The position numbers and the translations under genes are program-made. A stretch of DNA of 64,000 nt from Pseudorasbora parva (lineage: Eukaryota > Chordata > Actinopteri > Cypriniformes > Gobionidae). Under the pieces are notes generated by a model. The model had not been told where the DNA came from. It made no database searches and was given only the letters and a program-made list of their open reading frames with translations. Positions 33,111-43,419 of the stretch are shown in pieces. The stretch is taken from positions 1,743,964 through 1,807,963 of the forward strand of contig NC_090185.1 of assembly GCF_024679245.1 (NCBI RefSeq). Reading direction: 5' to 3'. Every line of letters begins with the position of its first letter. Position 1 is the first letter of the stretch.

Positions 33111-34464
33111 CTTCTCCATCTACATGTCATCATTAGGTTCTGTCATTCAGAAACACGGCTTCTCCTATCACTGCTATGCTGATGACACTCAACTCTACTT
33201 CTCATTTCAACCAGATGATCCTACAGTCAGTGTTCGTATCGCTGCCTGTCTGACAGACATTTCTGACTGGATGAAAGAGCATCATCTTAAACTCAATCTT
33301 GCAAAGACAGAATTACTTGTTTTCTCAACCAACCCAGCACTTCATCAAAATTTCTCCATTCAGCTTGGTTCATCGACCATATCTCCATCAAGGACAGCAA
33401 GAAACCTTGGAGTTGTGATTGATGACCAGTTAAACTTCACTGACCACATTACTGCAACAGCCCGGTCCTGCAGATTTGCTTTATACAACATTAGAAAGAT
33501 TAGACCCTTCCTATCAGAACAGGCTGCACAACTCCTGGTTCAAGCTCTTGTTCTCTCCAGACTGGACTATTGTAATGCTCTTCTGGCTGGGCTTCCAGCA
33601 TGCACTATCAAACCCTTGCAGCTGATCCAGAATGCAGCGGCGAGAGTGGTCTTTAATGAGCCGAGGAGAGCGCATGTTACGCCTCTCTTCATCAAACTGC
33701 ACTGGTTGCCAATGGCTGCTCGCATCAAATTCAAGGCACTAGTTATCGCCTACAAAACAACCACTGGCTCTGCACCCATATACCTAAACTCACTTGTTCA
33801 GACTTACACACCCTCCAGAAGCTTGCGTTCTGCGAGTGAGCGGCGCCTCGTGGTTCCATCCCAAAGAGGCATGAAATCGCTCTCACGGACATTTTCCTGG
33901 ACCGTTCCTACCTGGTGGAATAACCTGCCGATCTCAATTCGTGCTGCCGAGTCTGTAGCCATTCTTAAAAAACATCTTAAGACACATCTTTTCCATTTGC
34001 ACTTGACCAATACAGAATAGCACTTACTGATCACCACAGCAACGACCAAAAGCGCACACTCCTGGATCATATCTACGTCTCTCATCCGGATTTGTGCCTT
34101 CAGGCGGGTATGTTACATAGTTATCATAACTATCAGAATCCAGTGTTTTGTATTTTGTGTACGTGAGTTTTTGTTGTAGATGGCTATTGCTGCGCGTTTA
34201 GCTAGAATACAAAACCAACCCATTGGGCCACTGAATCTGCATTAACGACAACAGCTGGGGCAACAGCCTTAGTCCTAATGGGTTGCTTAAAAAAATAAAA
34301 TAAATATAAATAAAAAAAAATTGTGTACTGTGCTAATTAATTGAGATTTCTTACACCTCTTACAGGTTGTTGGCCTTGTCTGTTTCGTTGCTTCTATTGC
34401 TCTCCCCTTTTTTTGTAAGTTGCTTTGGATAAAAGCGTCTGCTAAATGATTAAATGTAAATGTA
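33111..34464 (+). mobile_element. 5'-truncated L2-type LINE, copy A
   Basis: It starts inside the reverse transcriptase and ends with the L2-like tail TGATTAAATGTAAATGTA. It is nearly identical to the overlapping part of copy B at 49976-51688, which is in the opposite orientation. Confidence 0.85.
33124..34020 (+). pseudogene. L2 reverse transcriptase C-terminal part, open but truncated
   Basis: The frame begins just before Tyr-Ala-Asp-Asp-Thr-Gln-Leu, the catalytic box of the RT, so the finger domains are missing. It then has the L2/CR1-type thumb (Asn-Leu-Gly-Val-Val-Ile-Asp-Asp, then Leu-Asp-Tyr-Cys-Asn-Ala-Leu-Leu) and the C-terminal domain (His-Trp-Leu-Pro, then Trp-Asn-Asn-Leu-Pro). 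It is open for 298 codons with no stop, which implies recent insertion, but it cannot encode an active enzyme. Confidence 0.8.
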
Positions 34465-34576
34465 GCTTTAAGCTTACCGAATGTCTCTTTATTCCATCCC
34501 ACCACAAATCTTTGTGTAGGTATTCTTTCTTTCTTCCTACAGCTTAATGTGCTTTCCATTCATTTTATAGGGAGTA

Positions 34577-35203
34577 CCATATTTTCCGGACTATAAGTCG
34601 CTCTGGAGTATAAGTCGCATCAGTCAAAAAATGCATCATGAAGAGGAAAAAAACATATACAAGTCACATTAGGGCATAAGCGGTGCGGAGAGCGCGCGCG
34701 CCCGCTCGCTGGGCATAATCGAGCAGCAGAAAAAAAATTTGGAGTGAGAGAGAAACTTGAGGGACTGGCGAAAAGGAGAGGTTACTTTAATTGTAATGAA
34801 GAAAACATGGAAAGCTAATCGCGGACTGAAAGCAAGATGGCCAGAGCTGAAGGAACGAGTCCACAGATGCTTGAACGCTCTGCCGGGAGAGGCTCAGCCG
34901 CGCGAGACGAACCCTGTGTGAATTGTTCTCCGCTGCATATTTTACTACATGCAGTTTGTAATTTGCAGAATAGGATTTTCTTTATGGGGGGCATTTTGTT
35001 TGTGTTCAGTCTTAGTTGTTGTCTTTAATATTTCAGTTAACAGTTTTTTTTCTGTTTTCAGTAAATTTTTTCAGGGGTGGGCTATAGACGTAAATGTTTT
35101 CTCTTGTATGAATTAATTTTGATATATAAGTCGCACCTGACTATAAGTCGCAGGACCAGCCAAACTATGAAAAAAACTGCGACTTATAGTCCGGAAAATA
35201 CGG
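34577..35203 (+). mobile_element. Tc1/mariner pogo-group element, deletion derivative
   Basis: The left end CCATATTTTCCGGACTATAA and the reverse complement of the right end, CCGTATTTTCCGGACTATAA, are each next to TA (34575-34576, 35204-35205). A TA target fits Tc1/mariner, and the internal protein remnant fits the pogo group. Confidence 0.75.
34748..34921 (+). pseudogene. Pogo-like transposase N-terminal DNA-binding fragment
   Basis: The frame reads Leu-Arg-Asp-Trp-Arg-Lys, then Met-Lys-Lys-Thr-Trp-Lys-Ala-Asn-Arg-Gly and Ala-Arg-Trp-Pro-Glu-Leu-Lys-Glu-Arg-Val, the usual Brinker/CENPB-type helix-turn-helix pattern of pogo-group transposases. It stops at 34919. The DDE core is missing. Confidence 0.55.
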
Positions 35204-35361
35204 TAAACTGCAAACACTGAATCCAAGCCAAAATCAAACATTTTTGTTTATTTTAGCAAAACCTTTTCACTTAGTAGCATTAACATCAATAACATTAAGA
35301 TCAATTCACTTAGTTTACAGATTGTTAATTTTGATAAATTCTTAATGCTACTGTGATCAAT

Positions 35362-36363
35362 TTAAAAACTTTTACTTAACTTTCTCTTGACTCTTGATAT
35401 TTCATTATAAACAAAATATTTTACATCCTTCCATGTCCTGGTCTTCAGTGCAGGGGATTCCTGTGCCATGCACCGCATGCATGCATCTTTTCCAGGTACC
35501 CTTCTCAGTGCTATGAACTTGCACATTCTCCTCCCGACTGCACTGCTCTCCTCTTGACTCCATGGTCTCTTAGTTTTCCCTTTTGGGATATCTAATGGAA
35601 AAATAAACACACAGCTCAGCCAAATCTCTAAAATGTGTTTAACTCAGCTGCCATCTTATGACACTGAACAATAATTAATATTTGAAAATTATGTATACAC
35701 TAAGTAGACCCACTTAAACTGAATCCAATGTAATGGTACAGCACTAAACCAGTGTTAAATCTAGAACTAAACTAGACCCAAACCAGGGCAAGAATGGCTC
35801 AGGATCAAACTAAGGCAAAACCCAGGACTAAACCAGGGATAGCTCCAGAAATAAACTCGGAACTACTGTTTATCAATTAGGCAATCATGCCAAAAATCAG
35901 ATATAGTACATTTGTTTTCAGTTACAGCCCATATTTTGAGAACTCATGATTACATTTTTTGCCAGTTTACCTAATCTTATTCATGCATATAATATATGAA
36001 AATATAAATAAAAAACAATTTTCAAATTTTAAATTATATACTTTTATATTATATACTTTATACAAACTTTTTAGTAATTGAAAATCAGCTGAAAGAAAAA
36101 TACGATCTGTGAGAGACCACTGGATCCAATTAAAAAAAAACCTACTCCAAAACAGAATCTGTAAAGTCTTTCAGTATTGTAATTGTGGCTCAAAGCTGCT
36201 CATGAAATAAAGCCAATATCTTGTTTTGAAAGAAGAAAAAAACTAGAACTTTCTTTACCATCAGTGCGCTTTTTCACGCGCTTTTTCTCAGGAGTTTTAG
36301 TGATGGACTTCTGCACAGTGCCATCCTCCGTGTCATACTCTGCGCTGTCGGACATCTCAGACA
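35362..36363 (-). CDS. Two-exon gene encoding a 108-aa Trp/Cys-rich protein of unknown function
   Basis: Exon 1 runs from an acceptor-like TTTTTACAG (36364-36372) to a GTAAAG donor; its ATG is at 36355 and coding ends at 36259 in phase 1. Exon 2 begins at 35591 after CCATTAG and ends at the stop at 35362. The splice keeps one open frame of 108 codons: an acidic N-terminus (Ser-Ala-Glu-Tyr-Asp-Thr-Glu-Asp), a basic Lys/Arg segment, then Lys-Arg-Pro-Trp-Ser, Arg-Val-Pro-Gly-Lys, Cys-Met-Arg-Cys, Arg-Thr-Trp-Lys-Asp-Val-Lys and a Lys/Arg tail. The spacing resembles a Trp/Cys-containing, Myb-like domain seen in many uncharacterised fish proteins. It may be the 3' end of a longer transcript, since the acceptor before exon 1 implies an upstream exon that I could not find. 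It may also be mobile-element derived. Confidence 0.5.
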
Positions 36364-36372
36364 CTGTAAAAA

Positions 36373-39300
36373 CACAAACACATTTGAGCTACTTATATGA
36401 ACGTAACGTTTGGTCTCGTTCTTAGGGGAGAACCTGGGGTTGTTGTTTGGTCTTCACCTTATTTTTTAAATACATTTTGTCCATGACCAACTTCAGGCTC
36501 AATAGACTACAGGGACACATGGATAACACTTAAATTTCAACAGAAAATGGATAAAATCAGTACAACAAACTGTTTGTATAAGCTCCATAGTATGTACAGG
36601 GTTTTATCAGCTGGTCTAATGTAATGCTTTTTAATTCCATTTCCATTGTCAAAATGTATTTGCAAATAGAGTAAACTACAGTTTATAAAGCACCAACAAT
36701 AATCAGGGCTAAAGAAATATATAAAACTATATATATATATATGGATTAGCCTGGAATTTTTGCAATATAACTCCGATTTTATTCGTCTGAAAGAAGAATC
36801 CCATATACACCACGGATTCACAAATGCACAGGAAGCGATTCACAAATGAATGCAACTTATGCAAGGCAGAGTTGTGTGTTTTTGACATGTGTGGATTTTT
36901 TTGTTACTCACAAATATCATTGTATTTATTTGTGAATCTAATTTATTTTTGTGAAAAAATATATTTGTGGATCTCATTCTGTTGATTTGTGGAATTATTT
37001 ATTTTTTGTGAATCGCTTTACATTTATTTGTGGATAACAATATATTTGTTTGGAATAATGCAACAATATTACCCCCATATTTCGGTTAACAGGTTAGAGC
37101 TTGCACTGCCTGCATGAAGGCGTCTCAGAAGCCGCGCCGCGCCGAAAGCGTGTGCATGCTGGAGAACCGATGCCTATTTTTCTCGTGACGCATGTTGAAA
37201 GCGTTTCCAAGCAAAATAGAATATGTTTATGTCATTTTGACACGCACATTGATAAATGACATTTTGATGTTTCAAAGTGTCTAGGTTGACATAAATGCAG
37301 ATATAGGTGTAATTGTGATTAAAAAAACATAATTATCGATTTTGAAATATTGCACCTGTTACAGAACGAAATATTCAGCTTCTTTGCTGTATCAGTAGTC
37401 TATATATTTATGTTTAACATGAAGTATAGGCCTTTCCTGTACATCAATAGCAGCAGCAGACACGCTTCTGGTGTGCAAAGACATTAAAACGCCGCGCAGA
37501 TACGCATATACACATGAACATGTTCGGTTTGGCTAACTGAACGTAGTTTACTGTCTGCCACAAGTTGATCTTGTAATAAAGGTTTCATCGAGGAAAAACA
37601 CGTTACATTTTTGTAATCATTGCATTTTTGAATATTAAAAGTTAAATTATTAATTTTATTTAAAAAAAATATTGATGATTAATAGATAGTCGATCGTTAA
37701 TTCTCTGACGATCGACTAAGAAAATGTAATCGAATGCCCATCCCTAGCCGAAACACACAGAGTACCACCCCAAAGTTTCTAGATGCTGGGGAAAGTTCCT
37801 ACGGTGGAAACGATGTTTCACTGCTTTCCCCAAATGTCAATTTCAATTGGTTTCCAATTTTAATTAGATGGTCTAGGTTGAAAAATACAGAAGTTTCCCT
37901 TGCAAAGTTGGGTGGTTTGGTGTTAGAGAGACTGGCTATTGGCACCAGGTTATTACTGTGAGTATTTGGGCGGGAGACGAGTGTTTGCCAAGTCCGCGGT
38001 TTTCCCGTTCAGTGTTGCCGTGGGCTGTTTCTCATGTCCGCAGGTTGAAGCGACCCCAATATTCAGCCCCTGGAATGCACATTTTACTTGGGGAACCCCA
38101 CCAAAAAAATGCAGATTTCCCTCTCCAAAACACGATTGGGCTTTTTTGGGGCTAGTTTCAAGTGGCAATTGGGCAGGCTTTGTTGTGAAAAACCCAGAGA
38201 CCTAGTCCTGAGGCATGGTGATTGTAATAACAAAAATGACTATGATAATTAATAATAATGGGTGTAAATTTCATTAGATCTGTTATTCATCAAACTCAAA
38301 GACAAGTCCTTTTTACTCATATTGTTGGTGTGTATGAAATGCATGTGTACAGTTTATGTATTAGTCTATACGTCCTCATCAAGTAGCGCATCATTGAATC
38401 AGATTTATTTTGATTTCACACAGGTCCACTTGTCTTTGCTCCTTGGGAAGGGCATTGCTGTCACAAGGCGGTTTATGAGGGTTTTTTGTAAGTATTAGCC
38501 CTAATAATGCATCTTTTAAACTTCTAAAATTAGTTGTGTTTTATTTTGCTACAGAATGTTGACTCACCATTTCTTCAGTCTGTTCATCTTTATTGGTGCT
38601 GTGGATAACATGTTTTGTCATACGTGTGTTTGTGTGTGTGTGTGTGTGTGTCGAGACTTTGTTAGTGTCATCATTGATAAGGAGAAATGTCCTGTCAGAC
38701 AGGAATTGAGCAGAAGATCAGGAGGGCCCTGATGTTGTTTAAATGTGAGACTTCACCCTGAGGGTCATTGGCCGGTTTGACCCACGTCCGTACAGTAAGT
38801 GGTGAAGGTTTTGGGACACCGGTTGTTTTGCTCACTTGTTGAAGTTCTGTCTTAGGACACTGGTTCCCAACCCAGCCCTTTCTTTTAAGTTTCCAGTTTG
38901 TTTCTTTTATATTCTTGCATATTTTCATGGCTGTAAATTGCTGATGCACTGTACTCTGGGTAACGAAACACAGTAACAAAATGTTTTGAACTGTTAAATA
39001 TATTGATTTGTATAAAAATATTATTGAAATAATTGGAGATGGGATGGAGATCACACTCACAGCACAGCTCAGCTCAGGCACTCATTTAAACGGAGCTATG
39101 GTGAGCAATGTAAGTCTTTTAAATTCTCAAATTAATTTCTATGAAAGTTAAGCTTGCAAAGGCATGAACTGAAACGCGCCAGACTGAAAACGCGTTGTGA
39201 ATGTATGCCGCGAGTGTAGTCTCGATTACCTCAGCTCTCATCACGAGAGCTCATTAGCTCATTTATGACGTTAAATGTAATCTGACTCCTGCAGCGCTAG

Positions 39301-39420
39301 TGCTGTGAGACTCACTCGATCGTTATATTAAGAACACACGTGTTCAGTTTTTAATTGTAGTGTCTTCAACTCAGTCACAGTAATCCAGTAGGTGGCTGTG
39401 GGAGTGGCCTCACAGGACAG
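36373..39420. other. Stretch of dispersed fragments without a supported gene
   Basis: 36830-37060 holds degenerate repeats of TTTGTGAAT/TTTGTGGAT words. 37680-37745 has GTCGATCGTTA words like 515-600. 37930-38210 is an unclassified repeat-like segment with an 88-codon frame lacking a recognisable domain. 38627-38651 is a (GT)n microsatellite. A possible ATG followed by GTAAGT at 39099-39116 is too little to call an exon. Confidence 0.35.
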
Positions 39421-39424
39421 TGAA

Positions 39425-39443
39425 GCATTCTGGGAATTGTAGT
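39425..39443 (-). promoter_or_regulatory. ZNF143/THAP11-type motif
   Basis: On the minus strand the 19 bases read ACTACAATTCCCAGAATGC, the well-known extended ZNF143/THAP11 promoter motif. It lies 28 bp before the DIRS left end. No transcript start can be tied to it here. Confidence 0.45.
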
Positions 39444-39470
39444 CTTTCATCCCCATGAGACAAAAATACA

Positions 39471-39645
39471 TTCCCTTTCGGGGAACTCGAGCTGCGTCGA
39501 AACGCTGTGAGAACGCCTCTGCGTTAATGCGTCGTGAAGCGCCTGTAGAACCATTCCATCGGAAAAAAGATTGATCGTCGGCGTGATGACGTCATCGACC
39601 GGAAGCTATAAAGCGTCCGTGAAAACAAACAGGAACTAGCTTCTG
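39471..39645 (+). repeat. DIRS left inverted terminal repeat
   Basis: Pairs with 44626-44794 on the other strand. The outermost 20 bases (TTCCCTTTCGGGGAACTCGA) differ from the right end, as usual in DIRS, and are found complemented in the internal region. Confidence 0.85.
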
Positions 39646-39778
39646 AGCCTTCAGCAAGCGATCTGTGTGAACCTGTCTGTCTATTTGGTGTTTTTGTCTG
39701 TCTATTTGCAAGAGTTTTTCCACCTTTTTGTTAAATATTCCTATATTTACAAAAAAAGAGAAAATAAATAGATAGATT

Positions 39779-41260
39779 ATGGCGAGTGAAAGCAGTAACT
39801 TTAAGAGGTGTGTTCATCCCTGCCCACGCTACATCACGAGCGGGGATACACACTCTCTTTGTGTAGCCTGCTTGGGAGCGCAGCATGCCCAGGCAGCCCT
39901 CGAGGGGGCTGCTTGCGAGCACTGTGAGCGATTGCCATTAAGAACGCTGCGCTCCCGCCGGGCACTCTTCGAGGAGGGTGCCTCGGCTCGTGTTCCCCGC
40001 GGCTCTGGTCCCGCTGCCGCCGAGGCGGAGCGAAGGCTGCAGTCGTGGGGATCACAACTGGATGTTGCAGAGGGGTTAGAGACGGGTGCTGCCTTATCTC
40101 TGCCCTCACCTGCTCCATCCAGCGGCTCTTCTCGGGGCATGGAAGCACGCATGGCGGTTTCTTCCCCCCCGAGAGAGTCGCCGGTGCTTCATCTGTCCAG
40201 CTCTGAGGAGGTGGACGTTGAAAGCATCGATACTGAAGACTCGCCACTTCAGTCCCCTGCTAGTGAGGAGCTAGTTGAGGTTTTGACGCGAGCAGTGGCC
40301 AGATTAAACATCGACTGGCCCACTGAAAGATCTGAGGCAGGGAGAAAACGTCATAGCAAGCTAGACGAACGCTTCCTGCCATCTCGCGCTTCAGAACCTC
40401 AGCGGCGGGGCCTGCCGTTCTTCCACGACTTGCACACCGAGGTGGCAAGATCGTGGAGGAGACCGGCATCATATCGTGTCTTCAGCCCGCAGACTTCGGT
40501 CTACAGTAACATCAGCGGGCTGAGACAGTATGGTTATGGGGCGATGCCAAAGGTCGAAGAGACGCTCGCGAGCCATCTCTCACCTTCATCGGCATCGTCC
40601 CTTAAGGCCCCGACTTTACCCACCAGACCATTAAAAACAACGTCGGCGCTGGTGGGTAAAGCGTACTCGGCAGCGGGTCAGGCGGCTGCATGCCTGCACA
40701 CGATGGCTATCGTGCAGGCATACCAGGCTGACCTGCTGAGGGATCTGGATAGTAGTGATGCTGTGGGGGGAGATATTGTCGCTGAACTAAGAACGTCAGC
40801 TGATTTAGCTCTCCGGGCCACCAAGGAGACGGCCAGATGTGTTGGCCGCTCCATGGCAGCATTGGTGGCTACGGAGAGGCATTTATGGTTGAACCCCACA
40901 GATATCAAGGAGAGGGAGAAAGCCTTTCTGCTTGATGCACCGCTTTCTCCTGGAGGCCTCTTCGGTGACGCAGTCCACACTGTCACCGAGAGGTTCCAGG
41001 AGTCGAAAAAGCAAGCTGCGGCGCTCAGGCAGTTCCTCCCTCTCCGGGTCCAGGTCCCTGGGGCTGCTGCTGATACCACAAAGCAGCCCAAACCGAGTAC
41101 GAGCTCCTCACACAGGGCTCAGCAAAAGCAGAGCGTCGCTGCCCGAGCTCCCCCTCAGCGTGGGGACGAGGGGCGGCGCTCTCAGACGAGGCCTTCGAGG
41201 GGCAGGGCTGATCTGCGGACAGTCCTGATCGCCAAGAAGGCCTCGTCGAAGCGTTCCTGA
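39779..41260 (+). CDS. DIRS ORF1, Gag-like protein
   Basis: An open frame of 493 codons from the first ATG after the left repeat. The N-terminus has a Cys/His-rich segment (Arg-Cys-Val-His-Pro-Cys, later Cys-Val-Ala-Cys, Cys-Glu-His-Cys), followed by a Ser/Pro/Glu-rich region, a middle helical part (Lys-Ala-Tyr-Ser-Ala-Ala-Gly-Gln-Ala-Ala) and a basic Arg/Ser/Gln tail. This is the usual make-up of the first protein of vertebrate DIRS elements, thought to act as the particle or nucleic-acid-binding protein. It sits just upstream of the RT frame. Confidence 0.75.
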   Translation: MASESSNFKRCVHPCPRYITSGDTHSLCVACLGAQHAQAALEGAACEHCERLPLRTLRSRRALFEEGASARVPRGSGPAAAEAERRLQSWGSQLDVAEGLETGAALSLPSPAPSSGSSRGMEARMAVSSPPRESPVLHLSSSEEVDVESIDTEDSPLQSPASEELVEVLTRAVARLNIDWPTERSEAGRKRHSKLDERFLPSRASEPQRRGLPFFHDLHTEVARSWRRPASYRVFSPQTSVYSNISGLRQYGYGAMPKVEETLASHLSPSSASSLKAPTLPTRPLKTTSALVGKAYSAAGQAAACLHTMAIVQAYQADLLRDLDSSDAVGGDIVAELRTSADLALRATKETARCVGRSMAALVATERHLWLNPTDIKEREKAFLLDAPLSPGGLFGDAVHTVTERFQESKKQAAALRQFLPLRVQVPGAAADTTKQPKPSTSSSHRAQQKQSVAARAPPQRGDEGRRSQTRPSRGRADLRTVLIAKKASSKRS

Positions 41261-41418
41261 CGCCAGAAGCGTCAGGACGCTGAGGGTGGTTCCCCCCGTA
41301 GGGAAACGGTGTTTACCCCTGCCAACGGTACCCGTTTCCCTACGGCACCCTCGGGGGGCCGCGCTGCCAACCCCGCCGCATTGCCGGGGCGCAGTCGGTC
41401 TCCGCTGGCCACCCGAGG

Positions 41419-43419
41419 GTGGTCCGCACCCCCTTCGGGGGGGCCCCCGAGCAGTCAAGTCAGTTGTTCCCTGCCGGTCCGCCGCTTCAGGGCACTGTGC
41501 TTGTTGCTCAAAATACACCAGAGGCCAGCCTCGAGAGGCTGGTTCCCTTAGTAGATTTTCTAGACGAGTGGAAACGTCTATCAAATATATCTCATTGGGT
41601 CCTGCAGATAATAGAAAAGGGGTACGCCATTCAATTCAGAAGTCGGCCACCTCCTTTCTGCGGTGTCCTACCTACAGAGGTGGGCCCGGAGCAGGCTCTG
41701 GTAATGGCACAGGAAGTAGAGACACTCCTGCAAAAAGGGGCTATAGAGAGGGTTCCCCCTCCCAGCAGGGAGTCGGGCTTTTACAGCCGTTACTTCATCG
41801 TGCCGAAGAAGGATGGGGGCTTACGCCCGATATTAGATCTGCGGCTATTGAATCGCTCGGTGGCCAAGCTCAAATTCAAGATGCTTACACTCAGACAGAT
41901 TGTAGCGCAGGTCAAATCGGAGGATTGGTTTGTCACCATAGACCTCAAAGATGCGTATTTTCATGTCTCCATCCTTCCACATCACAGGAAGTTCCTGAGG
42001 TTTGCCTTCGGGGGAGAGGCATACCAATATCGTGTACTTCCCTTCGGTCTAGCACTGTCACCCCGCACGTTCACCAAGTGTGTGGATGCAGCTCTGGCGC
42101 CGCTGCGTCTGCAGGGCATCCGCATATTGAACTATATCGACGACTGGCTGATTCTAGCGAATACAGAGCAGATGGCGGTCCAGCATCGAGATGCTGTTCT
42201 CGCCCATATGTCGAAGTTGGGGTTGAGGCTGAACGCCAAGAAGAGTGTGCTTTCTCCGGCTCAGAGAACCACTTTTCTAGGTGTGAACTGGGATTCGGTA
42301 ATTATGCGGGCGCAATTATCGCCGACACGCATAGCATCGATCCTAGCAGCCGTCAAAGAGCAGAAGCTAGGCCGAGCCGTCACTGTGAAACAGTTCCAGA
42401 AACTGTTAGGTCTCATGGCAGCAGCGTCCAACGTGATACCTTTTGGCCTACTGTACATGAGGCCACTGCAGTGGTGGCTCAAAACGAAAGGGTTCTCCCC
42501 GAGGGGAAATCCGCTCCGCACGATCAAAGTCACGCGGCGATGCCTACGTGCTCTGGTCATGTGGAAAAACCCGGGGTTTTTATCTCAGGGTCCCGTGTTG
42601 GGGGCTCATGTTCGTCGCGTAACGCTAACGACAGACGCCTCTCTCACGGGCTGGGGGGCGACCATGAGTGGTCGCTCATCCCAGGGTCTATGGCAGGAAC
42701 ATCAGCGGCACTGGCACATAAATCGGCTAGAGATGCTCGCAGTGTTTCTTGCATTGAAACAGTTCCTGCCCGACCTCAGGGGCCATCATGTGTTAGTCAG
42801 GACAGACAACACATCGGTGGTCGCCTATATAAATCACCAGGGGGGTCTGAGGTCTCGTCCATTGGACAAACTGGCACATCGGATCCTCCTGTGGGCCCAA
42901 GGGAAATTGCTGTCAATCAGGGCAGTATATATCCCGGGGGCCCTGAATCAGGAAGCAGACAGCCTGTCGAGACAGGGGCCGAGGCCCGGGGAATGGAGAC
43001 TCCACCCAGAGGTGGTGGAGCTCCTTTGGAAGGTTTATGGGAAAGCAGAAATAGATCTATTTGCTTCGGCGGAGAATTCCCACTGCCCGCAGTGGTTTTC
43101 TCTGACCCATCCGGCCCCGCTGGGGCTGGATGCCATGGTACAGGAGTGGCCGAGGCTGCCTCTGTACGCCTTCCCCCCGATTGTCTTGCTTCCAGGAGTT
43201 CTGGAGAGGGTACGCCGGGACGGGGCCCAGGTACTTCTAGTGGCTCCGAACTGGCCGACCCGAGTATGGTTTTCGGACCTGATATCTCTCCTGGAAGGCT
43301 CTCCGATGGAGATTCCGACCAGGAGGGATCTACTCTCTCAGGCGGGCGGGAGATTCCTGCACCCACGCCCGGAGATGTGGAAACTGTGGGCCTGGCCTCT
43401 GAGGGGGCTAGGCTCATAG
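41419..43419 (+). CDS. DIRS ORF2, reverse transcriptase / RNase H / methylase-like
   Basis: 666 codons, no stops. RT motifs: Tyr-Phe-Ile-Val-Pro-Lys-Lys-Asp-Gly-Gly-Leu-Arg near residue 120, Asp-Leu-Lys-Asp-Ala-Tyr-Phe near 175, and Tyr-Ile-Asp-Asp-Trp (catalytic) near 240. RNase H: Thr-Thr-Asp-Ala-Ser near 400, Glu in Arg-Leu-Glu-Met-Leu, and Arg-Thr-Asp-Asn-Thr. The C-terminal part (Ile-Asp-Leu-Phe-Ala-Ser, then Tyr-Ala-Phe-Pro-Pro, then Ala-Pro-Asn-Trp-Pro) corresponds to the DAM-methylase-like region typical of DIRS. The true start is uncertain because the frame overlaps the recombinase frame. Confidence 0.85.
   Translation: MVRTPFGGAPEQSSQLFPAGPPLQGTVLVAQNTPEASLERLVPLVDFLDEWKRLSNISHWVLQIIEKGYAIQFRSRPPPFCGVLPTEVGPEQALVMAQEVETLLQKGAIERVPPPSRESGFYSRYFIVPKKDGGLRPILDLRLLNRSVAKLKFKMLTLRQIVAQVKSEDWFVTIDLKDAYFHVSILPHHRKFLRFAFGGEAYQYRVLPFGLALSPRTFTKCVDAALAPLRLQGIRILNYIDDWLILANTEQMAVQHRDAVLAHMSKLGLRLNAKKSVLSPAQRTTFLGVNWDSVIMRAQLSPTRIASILAAVKEQKLGRAVTVKQFQKLLGLMAAASNVIPFGLLYMRPLQWWLKTKGFSPRGNPLRTIKVTRRCLRALVMWKNPGFLSQGPVLGAHVRRVTLTTDASLTGWGATMSGRSSQGLWQEHQRHWHINRLEMLAVFLALKQFLPDLRGHHVLVRTDNTSVVAYINHQGGLRSRPLDKLAHRILLWAQGKLLSIRAVYIPGALNQEADSLSRQGPRPGEWRLHPEVVELLWKVYGKAEIDLFASAENSHCPQWFSLTHPAPLGLDAMVQEWPRLPLYAFPPIVLLPGVLERVRRDGAQVLLVAPNWPTRVWFSDLISLLEGSPMEIPTRRDLLSQAGGRFLHPRPEMWKLWAWPLRGLGS

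Noticed and set aside
37939..38205. 88-codon frame in a repeat-like segment
   Set aside because: Open in several frames on both strands, with no domain or splice evidence. It is probably a fragment of a dispersed repeat.
41286..43265. The 660 codons upstream of the recombinase start in the same frame
   Set aside because: This is overprinted on the RT frame, is Gly/Ser/Arg-rich and shows no domain. The recombinase begins near 43266.
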